A stretch of DNA of 64,000 bases, from contig NZ_OZ209244.1 of assembly GCF_964642095.1 (NCBI RefSeq), positions 372,001 to 436,000 of the forward strand, written 5' to 3'. This document shows positions 34,544 to 42,390 of this stretch, piece by piece. Numbering within the stretch: position 1 is the stretch's first letter; the number at the start of each line of letters is the position of its first letter. Source of the stretch: Fretibacterium fastidiosum. GTDB taxonomy: Bacteria > Synergistota > Synergistia > Synergistales > Aminobacteriaceae. The position numbers were made by a program, and so were the translations under genes. Below the pieces are notes generated by a model, which made no database searches, was not told the origin of the DNA, and saw only the letters and a program-made list of their open reading frames with translations.

Positions 34544-35644
34544 ATGAGCAAAATCAAGAACGTCAAGGTGAAGGTCGTCAAAGTGCCTCTCAAAACGACT
34601 TGGCAGACGTCCCTTTATGCGACCAGCACACGCGCGCACTGCGTTGTCAAAATAGAGACCGAGGACGGCATCGATGGATACGGCGAGGCATCGCCAGCCG
34701 CAGCCTTCATGGGTGAAACGGCCTACACAATGGAGGTCATTATCGCAAAGTACTTCAAGCCGATGCTCATAGGCAAGAGCGTGCTGGATATCTCCGGCAT
34801 AAACGATACGATGGATCGAATTTTCTCCGGCAACACGTCCGCGAAAGCAGCGATCGATATCGCGTTGCACGACGCAGCCGGAAAGGCTCTGAAAGTCCCA
34901 GTTTACGTGCTATTAGGCGGCAAGTGCAGGGATAGTTTTGATCTTGCATGGTCCATGGGTTTTAAAGAATTTGACAAGTCAGTTGACGAGGCACGGGAGT
35001 ACGTAAAAAAGGGCTTCAAGGTGATGAAACTGAAGGTGGGGAAGGGCGTGGAAGAAGATGCCAAACTCGTCGGCAGACTCCGCGAAACGTTCGGCCCCAA
35101 TGTGCCGATCCGCCTTGACGCCAATCAGGGATTCACGCCAGGCGATGCGATTGCGTTGATGCACCGCGTGGTTGAATTCAATCCGGAATGTTTTGAGCAA
35201 CCCGTGCCGAAGTGGAATTACGAGGGAATGCGCCACGTACGCGAGCACTCGTGCGGCGTGAGAATCATGGCCGACGAATCCATTTCGTCACTTCATGACG
35301 TGATGAACGTCATCAAGAACGGTTGTGCGGATTTTTTCAACATCAAGGTCGGTAAGGTCGGTGGATTGTATCGCGCGTGCCAAGTCGCCGCAGCAGTGGA
35401 GGCAGCGGGATTTCAGGCGGCGGCGGGGAGCAATCTTGAACTCGGCATCGGCGAGGCGGCCAGCGCCCACTTCATCACCAGCCAACCCGCGGTGTGCCTG
35501 CCCAGCGACGCGTTCTGCGGAACGGGACTCCATACCGAAAACCTCATAAAAACCCCGCTTGCCATGACGCCACAGGGTACGTTCTCATGCAATAACGCAC
35601 CAGGATTGGGCGTCGAGGTTGATGAGAACATCTTTGAAAAATAA
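34544..35644 (+). CDS. Enolase-superfamily enzyme, dipeptide epimerase/muconate-lactonizing type
   Basis: 366 residues. KxK acid/base pair in MKLKVG, metal ligands in RLDANQ, CFEQP and MADES, and second lysine in NIKVGKVGG. This fits dipeptide epimerases or N-succinylamino acid racemase-like enzymes. ATG 34544 is chosen over 34535 because AGGAG then has correct spacing. Last gene of the RpiR-led operon. It parallels the 9536-10633 gene, which also follows a serine hydrolase. Confidence 0.88.
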   Translation: MSKIKNVKVKVVKVPLKTTWQTSLYATSTRAHCVVKIETEDGIDGYGEASPAAAFMGETAYTMEVIIAKYFKPMLIGKSVLDISGINDTMDRIFSGNTSAKAAIDIALHDAAGKALKVPVYVLLGGKCRDSFDLAWSMGFKEFDKSVDEAREYVKKGFKVMKLKVGKGVEEDAKLVGRLRETFGPNVPIRLDANQGFTPGDAIALMHRVVEFNPECFEQPVPKWNYEGMRHVREHSCGVRIMADESISSLHDVMNVIKNGCADFFNIKVGKVGGLYRACQVAAAVEAAGFQAAAGSNLELGIGEAASAHFITSQPAVCLPSDAFCGTGLHTENLIKTPLAMTPQGTFSCNNAPGLGVEVDENIFEK

Positions 35645-35771
35645 ACGACATGGCTTTGCCAATCGAAGGGCTGGATACTGTCACCCCGTGGCAGGCAGGT
35701 CTTTTGGTGATACCTGGGTATGAAGCAGGAGCGAGTGGCATTGTCCCAAAATCCACGGGAAAAGTTTTTAA

Positions 35772-36331
35772 TACCAATTCGCGTTTAATATGGATTGCCT
35801 CCCCTGAAAGGGGAGGTGCCGCCAAGGGCGGCGGAGGGGTTCAGCCAGACGACACGACTTACGGACGCCGACAGGCGGCCGGCGTCGTGTCGGTCGGCTG
35901 AGGGCGAAGGAAGTCCGGGGGACTTCCGCAGCTCGGCCAGACGACGCAACTTACGGACGCCGACAGGCGGCCGGCGTCGTGTCGGTCGGCTGAGGGCGAA
36001 GGAAGTCCGGGGGACTTCCGCAGCTCGGCCAGACGACGCAACTTACGGACGCCGACAGGCGGCCGGCGTCGTGTCGGTCGGCTGAGGGCGAAGGAAGTCC
36101 GGGGGACTTCCGCAGCTCGGCCAGACGACGCAACTTATGCAATCGCGTCAGCGATTGCAGCGCTGCGTTGGTCGGCTGTGCCGAAGCAAGGCAATGGATT
36201 GCCTTGTGGAGGCGTTGGCGGGGAATGTCAGACAGGCGCGTCTTAGGAAAAACACTCGCCGCCCCTCCCCCACTTCGGGGCAGCCCCCCTTGCAGGAGGG
36301 CCTTTCTTTCCCTTCTTTAAACGCGAATTGG
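35772..36331. repeat. Inverted-ended hairpin element, copy B (560 bp) with tandem modules
   Basis: Left end TACCAATTCGCGTTTAA (35772-35788), right end TTAAACGCGAATTGG (36317-36331, last TA missing). It is reversed relative to copies A, C and D. The interior holds three copies of a 52-bp constant unit (35892-35943, 35984-36035, 36076-36127) separated by 40-bp segments (92-bp period), then a 42-bp segment (36128-36169) and an AAGGCAATGGATTGCCTT hairpin. The whole 35645-36372 interval has no gene. Confidence 0.8.
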
Positions 36332-36372
36332 CCTCAGCGCTTCACAGCCCCGTCCCGGCGTTCCACGCAGAA

Positions 36373-37401
36373 TTAAACTCCCCCCTGAGCCAGGAGGACG
36401 CGGCACCACACCCGCACCGCAGGGGCCGGGTGTTCCAGAAGCTCCTCCAATCGCCCCCTGAAGTGGGGCACGGCATGAGGGAAACGCTGCTTCATGGCGG
36501 AGAGGAGCGGCACCAGCACCTGCGCGTCCTCCGAGCCCAGCAGGCGGCGCAGCGCCGCATCCGAGGGGGCGCTGTCGTCGGGCCAATAGCGCAGGATCGC
36601 GGCGACGCAGTCGGGCCGGACCGAGACGAGGTAACGCTCCATCAAGATCGGGTCCGGCGAGACGTCCCGGCTGCGCAGTGCCAGCAGGCTCATGACCAGC
36701 GAGTTTGGGAACTGGTCCGCGCGGGAGGCGACGTCCGCGGCAAGGCGGCGCAGGACCCCGGCCTCCATGGGCAGGGCGCCCACCAACCGGGCCGTCTTCT
36801 CGTCCACATCCCACCGACACAAGAGGTCCGACACCGCCTGACGAACCTCGGCACGGTTGATCAACGTCCCCACGCGCCCCAGCGCGAGGCGCCGCACCTC
36901 GGCAACGGAGGAGCCGAGGCGCGACAGGACGTCGTTCAGCTGCGCGGCGTCGGCGCTCTTCGACATCCGCTCAAGCCGCCGGCTCAGGCTGCGGTCGTAC
37001 TGTTCCAGCACGCGATCCACCCGCTCGCTGCGCTCCTCCGCCTGGCGCCGCTCCTCCTCCCGCTCGGCCCGGCGGGCCTCCTCGGCCTCCTGCCGCGCCC
37101 GGTCACGGCGGCGGCGATACCAGTCCAGGAACGTGGAGGTGCGGCGCTTGACAAGAGAACGCTGCTGTCGCCAGCCCGCACCGGACAGCTGCCTCAGCTC
37201 GTCCGGCGCAAGGCCCTTCAGGAGGGAGTAGGCGCCCGCAATCTGCTGAAAGCGCAGCGCCCCTCCCTGCCCCACCACGTCGGGATGACAGGTCAGAGCA
37301 AGGCGGCGGAACGCGGAACGCACGTCCGCCTCCGTCGCCCCCGGCTCCAGCCCAAGGGCCCTCAGGCTGGCCTTGACCTCCCCGAAAAGGTTCATCTCCA
37401 T
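36373..37401 (-). CDS. J-domain co-chaperone-like protein
   Basis: 342 residues. An N-terminal J domain (ALGLEPGATEADVRSAFRRL, HPD in LTCHPDVVG) is followed by a long charged helix rich in Arg/Glu (about residues 85-150) and a helical C-terminal region that looks like HEAT/ARM-type repeats. No zinc fingers or DnaJ C-terminal beta domains. It follows a DnaK-like gene in the same operon, so it probably activates that Hsp70. ATG 37401 and ATG 37395 are both possible starts. Confidence 0.75.
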   Translation of the reverse strand: MEMNLFGEVKASLRALGLEPGATEADVRSAFRRLALTCHPDVVGQGGALRFQQIAGAYSLLKGLAPDELRQLSGAGWRQQRSLVKRRTSTFLDWYRRRRDRARQEAEEARRAEREEERRQAEERSERVDRVLEQYDRSLSRRLERMSKSADAAQLNDVLSRLGSSVAEVRRLALGRVGTLINRAEVRQAVSDLLCRWDVDEKTARLVGALPMEAGVLRRLAADVASRADQFPNSLVMSLLALRSRDVSPDPILMERYLVSVRPDCVAAILRYWPDDSAPSDAALRRLLGSEDAQVLVPLLSAMKQRFPHAVPHFRGRLEELLEHPAPAVRVWCRVLLAQGGV

Positions 37402-37471
37402 CGCAACCAACGACCTCGCTCCGTCAGAAGCTCGACACAACGTGAAACAGGACGCCGCAGCGTCCTACGGG

Positions 37472-39019
37472 TCAGGATACCGCCCGCTTCAGGTCCTTCA
37501 CCAGGCCCTCCAGAAGCCCCATCACCTCGGGGTCGGAGGGCGCCCCCTCGGCGCGCCGAAACAAGAGGTGCAGCCGGGCCCGCTGGCTGTCCGACAGCAG
37601 CGTCTCGAGGCTGACCAGGGAGAGCTTGAGCTCGCGCAGGCGGCGGTCGTTCTCCGCCTCCGGGCTGCGGCCGGCCTGCGTTCCCTCCAGGACCAGCGGT
37701 ATGGGCACGCACTCCCCCGTCCCGCGCGTCAGGGATGCCGTGAAGCGGCCCGACGCCGAGAGGAGGCAGGCAAGGCGAAGCTCCTCCCCCGCATCGACCT
37801 CCAGGTCCAGTGAGCCCAGGCGAACGCTCTCGTCCCGCAGCTCGTTTCGGGACTGGCGGATCTCGAGCGTCGCGCGCCCCGTCCGCGCCGCCTCCAGGAC
37901 GACCTCCGCGTGGGCCGGCAGCACCGACTCCGATGGGATGAGCGTCAGCGTCTGCCCGCACCAGAGCGCGTTCAGGTCCCCGGAGAGCGCGTCCAGCAGA
38001 AGCCGCTCCCGCCCCGACGCCGTGTAGAGCGCCGCGCCGCGCGCCACCGCGTCCTCCGCGCTGAGGCTGAGCCGCTCCGGCAGCGCCACCTCCCGCTCCA
38101 GGATCTCCTGCAGGAGGGGAATGCGGCTCGACCCCCCCACCAGCAGCAGGTGCTCCGGCCCATAGCGGTCCCACAGGCGGCGCACCGTGTGGATCAGGCG
38201 CCGGATGGAGAAGCGCATCAGGCGCTCCATATCCTCGCGATAGACGGTGAGCTCAGGCGGCGCCCATCCCCCCAGGGCGAGGGGCGTCCAGTGGACGGAC
38301 CAGCAGTCGGACAGGGCGATCTTGATCCTCTCCGCCTCCTGGAGCAGCAGCTGCCAGCGCACGTCCCCGGCGTCGAACTTGTCCAGCAGGAGGCTTTCGC
38401 GCAGCCACTCCGCCAGGGCCACGTCAAACTCATAGCCCCCGACGGTGTCCGTGCCGACGCTCTCCAGCACCTGCCACACGCCCCCCTCGCTCTCCACCGC
38501 GGAGATGTCCGTCGTGCCGGCCCCGAAGTCCAGCACCAGAAACCGCCCCTGGCGCCCAAAGGCGAGGGCCGCGGCCGTCGGCTCCGACACGATGCGCGCG
38601 TCAAGCCCCGCGGCGCTTGCCGCACGGATCACGGCCTCTCGCTGGGGCAGGGTGAAGCAGGCGGGCACGGTCAACACGCAGGAGGACACGAAGGACTTGA
38701 GGCACACCTCCGCGTCCTCGCGCAGCGCCTCCAGCAGGGGGACCAGGAGGTCCTGAGCCGCGCGCGGGCGTCCGTCGGGGAAGGCCCGGAAGGAGGTCCC
38801 CACCTTACGCTTCAGGTCCCACCAGACGCTGCCGCCCCGAAGCCCCAGGCGCACCGCGTCCTCGCCCACGACCCACGCCCCGTCCTCCCAGCCGACGACG
38901 GAGTGGGTCGTCGTCGTCCCCCAGCGGTTGGGGATGAGCCTGACGGCGCCGTCCTCGTCCAGGAACGCAACCAGAGCGTTGCGCGTCCCCAGGTCGATTC
39001 CGATCGCGGGCGAACTCAT
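37472..39019 (-). CDS. DnaK-like Hsp70 family protein
   Basis: 515 residues, shorter than DnaK (about 600 or more). The nucleotide-binding domain is clear: GIDLGTRNALVAF, a hydrolysis-site threonine region, VLTVPACFTLPQREAV, SEPTAAALAFG, LDFGAGTTDIS and LLLVGGSSRIPLL. The substrate-binding part is shortened and diverged, like HscC/HscA-type specialised Hsp70s. The start overlaps the mtaB stop (ATGA) with GAGGGA upstream. Paired with the adjacent J protein; no GrpE nearby. Confidence 0.88.
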   Translation of the reverse strand: MSSPAIGIDLGTRNALVAFLDEDGAVRLIPNRWGTTTTHSVVGWEDGAWVVGEDAVRLGLRGGSVWWDLKRKVGTSFRAFPDGRPRAAQDLLVPLLEALREDAEVCLKSFVSSCVLTVPACFTLPQREAVIRAASAAGLDARIVSEPTAAALAFGRQGRFLVLDFGAGTTDISAVESEGGVWQVLESVGTDTVGGYEFDVALAEWLRESLLLDKFDAGDVRWQLLLQEAERIKIALSDCWSVHWTPLALGGWAPPELTVYREDMERLMRFSIRRLIHTVRRLWDRYGPEHLLLVGGSSRIPLLQEILEREVALPERLSLSAEDAVARGAALYTASGRERLLLDALSGDLNALWCGQTLTLIPSESVLPAHAEVVLEAARTGRATLEIRQSRNELRDESVRLGSLDLEVDAGEELRLACLLSASGRFTASLTRGTGECVPIPLVLEGTQAGRSPEAENDRRLRELKLSLVSLETLLSDSQRARLHLLFRRAEGAPSDPEVMGLLEGLVKDLKRAVS

Positions 39020-40338
39020 GCGAGACATCCCTCGAGCTTTCCCCCCTCCTCAAAGCGCACCGCCACGCGCACCGTCCGGCCTGGCAGGGCACCGCCCTCC
39101 CAGGCCGCCTCCAGAAACTGCGGGGTGTAGCCCGCTCCATCCCCCTCCGCCAGGACCTCCAGCGTCCGGCCGACGAAACGCCGTGCGTATCGGCTCAGAA
39201 GCTCCATCCCCACCGCAGCGGCCTCCGCGGCACGCTCCGCCCGCACGGAGGGCTCCACCCTTCCGGGCAGGGAGGCCGCCAGCGTGCCGCGCCGCTCGGA
39301 GTAGGGGAACACGTGGACCCGCCCCATCCCCACGCGGCGCATCAGGGCCGTCGTTCCGTGGAAGGCCGCGTCGTCCTCCCCAGGGAACCCCACCAGAACG
39401 TCGCTTGAGATGTGCAGGTCCGTTCCCAGCCGGCTGCGGGCCGCCTCACAGACGCGGGCGAAATCGTCCGCCGTGTAGCCCCGGCGCATCAGGGACAACA
39501 CCCCGTCGTCCCCGCTCTGGAGCGGCAGGTGCAGGTGCGGACAGAAGATGGGGCTGTCCGCCAGCGCGTCCAGCAGGGCGCCGTCCAGCGAAAAGGGCTC
39601 GAGGGACCCCAGCCGAAGCCGGTCCAGGGCCCCGCACTCCGACACGGCGCGCACCAGCTCAGCCAGGGAGGACCCCCTGTCCCGGCCGTACATGCCGAGG
39701 TGGATTCCCGTCAGTACCGCCTCGCGACACCCCCCCTCGGAGACGCGGCGCACCTCCGCCAGGACGTCCGCCAGAGGACGGCTCACCGACCGGCCCCGCA
39801 GAAAGGGGATGACGCAGTAGGTGCAGAAGTGGTCGCAGCCCTCCTGGACCTTGATGAAGGCGCGGGAGTGCAGCCGGGGAGCCCCCATGGGGAGCTCCTC
39901 CCAGGAACGGTCCGCGCCGAGGTCCGCCCGCAGGTCGCAAAAGGCGCGGCCCTGCCGGAGCGCGGCGTCGAGGGCCTCGGCCAGCAGGGACTTTCGGCGG
40001 TTCCCCACCAGAAGGTCAACCCCCAGCCCCCGCGCTGCCTCCGCCTCGACGCCCTGGGCCCAGCAGCCGCACACGGCCACGACGCCCTCCTCCCCCACCG
40101 CGCGGCGGGCGCGGCGCACCAGCTGACGGCACTTGCGGTCCGCCTCCGCCGTCACGGAACAGCTGACGAGGACGGCCGCCCGCGCCCCCTCCGGCTCGCG
40201 GCGCACCAAGGCGCCCCTGGCCTCCAGGTCCCCGGCCAGAAAGTCGCCCTCGCACAGGTTGGACCGGCACCCCAGCACGTGAAGCCACACCGGGACGCCC
40301 CGCAGCCCAAGGGACCCAGGCCCCTCCTTTTCAGTCAC
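39016..40338 (-). CDS. mtaB: tRNA (N6-threonylcarbamoyladenosine(37)-C2)-methylthiotransferase
   Basis: Radical SAM methylthiotransferase of the MiaB/MtaB family. The N-terminal UPF0004 domain has cysteines in LGCRSN, SCSVT and CGCWAQ for one 4Fe-4S cluster; the radical SAM motif is CDHFCTYC; the C-terminal TRAM domain ends the protein (FVGRTLEVLAEG). MtaB rather than MiaB is favoured by the LGCRSN (CK/RxN) sequence and YxR-less SAM region. GTG 40338 follows the prmA stop; an upstream GTG at 40377 would overlap prmA. Confidence 0.85.
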   Translation of the reverse strand: MTEKEGPGSLGLRGVPVWLHVLGCRSNLCEGDFLAGDLEARGALVRREPEGARAAVLVSCSVTAEADRKCRQLVRRARRAVGEEGVVAVCGCWAQGVEAEAARGLGVDLLVGNRRKSLLAEALDAALRQGRAFCDLRADLGADRSWEELPMGAPRLHSRAFIKVQEGCDHFCTYCVIPFLRGRSVSRPLADVLAEVRRVSEGGCREAVLTGIHLGMYGRDRGSSLAELVRAVSECGALDRLRLGSLEPFSLDGALLDALADSPIFCPHLHLPLQSGDDGVLSLMRRGYTADDFARVCEAARSRLGTDLHISSDVLVGFPGEDDAAFHGTTALMRRVGMGRVHVFPYSERRGTLAASLPGRVEPSVRAERAAEAAAVGMELLSRYARRFVGRTLEVLAEGDGAGYTPQFLEAAWEGGALPGRTVRVAVRFEEGGKLEGCLA

Positions 40339-40343
40339 GAAGC

Positions 40344-41282
40344 CTAGCCCCAGGCGAGACGGGCCCGGCAGCCCCACCAGTCGCCGAAGTGAAGCTCCCG
40401 TTCCAGCGCAAGCCCGGAGGAGGAGAGGACGGACAGGAACGCCCCGCGCTCATGGTTCGTCATGCCGGAGAAGATGGCGTAGCCCTTTGGCTTCAGGGCG
40501 TACTTCACGTCCGGCAGAAGGGCCAGGTTGGGCGCCAGGAGGATGTTGGCCAGGAGGACGTTCCCCTTGTCCTGCACGCCGGAGAGCAGGTCCCCCACAG
40601 CCAGGTCGCAGAGGTCCGGGCTCAGGTCGTTCAGCTCCATGTTGCGGCGCACCTCCTCGATCGTCGTCGGGTCCAGGTCGCGGGCGACGGTCCACGACGC
40701 GCCGAGCTTCAGGGCCGCGATGAACAGGATGCCCGTGCCCGTGCCGATGTCCAACACCACGTCCCCCCGGTGCACCACATCCTCCATGAGCTCAAGCGCG
40801 ATGCGGGTGCTCTCGTGGTACCCCGTTCCGAAGGCCATGGCGGGATAGATGTACAGGGGGATGCGCCCCTGCCTCTCCTCGTCCCTGTGCCACGGGGCCA
40901 TGACCACGAAGGTATGCCCCACGTTGAGGGGCGGGAACGCCTCGAGGTGCTGCGTGCTCCAGGCGCGCTTTTCCGTCTTGCGGCACCCGCCGGCGGACAC
41001 CCCCGGAAAGGACGGCAGGAGGTCGCTCACCGACCGGCTCAGCTCGTCCGGGTCCCTGGAGCTCAGGTAATCGGCGCGGAGGATCATCCTGTCCCCGTCC
41101 TCGACAAGCTCAGAGCCGATAGCACCGGTCATCGAGGCCAGGGTCCAGAGGCGCTCCGCGTCCCACTCCCTGTTCTCGCCAGGGATGAGCTCGTACTCAA
41201 CGGTCCACCAAAAACCTCCGTCGCCTTCCGCCGTCTGCTCCGGCAAAGGCGCGTTCAACGTATCAGGACACACAAGGAACAC
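40344..41282 (-). CDS. prmA: Ribosomal protein L11 methyltransferase
   Basis: 312 residues. C-terminal class I methyltransferase with the PrmA-specific AFGTGYHESTRIALELM, the SAM motif DIGTGTGILFIAALKLGA and the NPPY-like NILLAPNL. PrmA trimethylates L11. First gene of a four-gene operon with mtaB, the Hsp70 and the J protein, a translation and proteostasis set. Confidence 0.9.
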   Translation of the reverse strand: MFLVCPDTLNAPLPEQTAEGDGGFWWTVEYELIPGENREWDAERLWTLASMTGAIGSELVEDGDRMILRADYLSSRDPDELSRSVSDLLPSFPGVSAGGCRKTEKRAWSTQHLEAFPPLNVGHTFVVMAPWHRDEERQGRIPLYIYPAMAFGTGYHESTRIALELMEDVVHRGDVVLDIGTGTGILFIAALKLGASWTVARDLDPTTIEEVRRNMELNDLSPDLCDLAVGDLLSGVQDKGNVLLANILLAPNLALLPDVKYALKPKGYAIFSGMTNHERGAFLSVLSSSGLALERELHFGDWWGCRARLAWG

Positions 41283-41419
41283 CCCCAGATCGATCGTGCC
41301 GGGAGCGTGGTCCGCTGCGGCCCAATCTGCCTAATTCTTTTTACCTTATAATTGTACTACGGGAGGAAAGCCGTGAGAGCGCCTTTTTCAGGATGCCTGA
41401 AAAAGTCCGTCACGACGGC

Positions 41420-42139
41420 TCACAGGCGACGCGTACGATTTTGCAGAAAATCAAGGACCCGCTCCGCGGAGAGGTTCAGCACCAGCTCCTCCGGAAAGCC
41501 CATCTCCGTGAGCATCTCCGCGGCCTTGGACGTACACCCCACGTCCCACTCGCTGTGGGCGTCCGAGTCCACCGCCACGGTCACCCCCCACCTGGCGCAG
41601 GCCTCCGCCAGACGCAGCGCGTTCCGCCTGTTTTTCTGACTCCCTGTGAAGATATGGGCCTCGTTGAACTCCACGACCTTCCCCCGCTCCGCCCAGAGGG
41701 GAAGGACGCGGTCCATGTCGAAGGCATACTCCGGCGACTCCGGATGCCCCATCATGTCGACGAAGGGGTCTTCCGCGAGGGCCAGGTAGACGGGGGTGTA
41801 GTCCGTTTCCTGACCGGACGGCAGGACGTGTTCGTGGAGGCTCGCGATGATCCAGTCCAGGCGCCTCAGCACCCGCTCCGGCAGGTCCGTCTCCCCCTCC
41901 ATGTTGCGGACGTTGAGCTCCACCCCCCTCAGGACGGTGACCCCACACACCTCCCGCGGCAGGGTGTGCAGGTTGGCAAAGTGCATCCACCCGCAGGTCT
42001 GCGGCATGGACGGGGCATGGTCCGTTATGGCGATCAGGTCAAGGCCCTTCGCCGCGGCGGAGCGCGCCATCTCGCCAACCGTGGAATAGGCGTGCCCGGA
42101 GGCTATCGTGTGCGTGTGCAGGTCCGCGCGCAGCATCAT
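41420..42139 (-). CDS. PHP domain phosphatase/hydrolase (YcdX-like)
   Basis: 239 residues. Trinuclear-metal PHP motifs: DLHTHT, ITDHAP, GVELN, SLHEHV, MGHPE and DSDAHSEWDVG. YcdX-type members are metal-dependent phosphatases of unclear substrate; histidinol-phosphatase-like annotation is common. A start at the second ATG (42136) is also possible. No operon partner. Confidence 0.88.
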   Translation of the reverse strand: MMLRADLHTHTIASGHAYSTVGEMARSAAAKGLDLIAITDHAPSMPQTCGWMHFANLHTLPREVCGVTVLRGVELNVRNMEGETDLPERVLRRLDWIIASLHEHVLPSGQETDYTPVYLALAEDPFVDMMGHPESPEYAFDMDRVLPLWAERGKVVEFNEAHIFTGSQKNRRNALRLAEACARWGVTVAVDSDAHSEWDVGCTSKAAEMLTEMGFPEELVLNLSAERVLDFLQNRTRRL

Positions 42140-42264
42140 CAGAAGATCAACCCTTCACATCGAGATTTATCCGTCCGCAAAAACGCAGCAGACGAAACAG
42201 CCTATTATTATAAATGAAACGTCGGTTAAATCAAATCGTTGCCGGGCGATCCACACGGTTCTTC

Positions 42265-42346
42265 ATACCGGTTAAAAAAACGATCCCGGACAAGTTTCCG
42301 TCCCAAAAATTTTAAAAGGTGATAAAATAATGACCGGTATAAAAAT
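42265..42346 (+). promoter_or_regulatory. Two ACCGGT/A-tract motifs in the upstream region of the 892-residue gene
   Basis: ATACCGGTTAAAAAAA (42265-42280) and ACCGGTATAAAAAT (42333-42346) lie upstream of the start codon at 42391. Similar motifs recur inside the gene at about 42698, 42971, 43117, 43328 and 43507. They could be binding sites for the gene's own winged-helix product. That function is inference. Confidence 0.4.
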
Positions 42347-42390
42347 CATGGGAGCCTCACGAGCGAGGGGCTCAGGCGGAGGAACGCGAC

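Noticed and set aside
35892..36127. Regular repeat-spacer pattern resembling a CRISPR array
   Set aside because: The constant unit is 52 bp, the cassettes within a locus are identical rather than diverse, and no cas genes are present.
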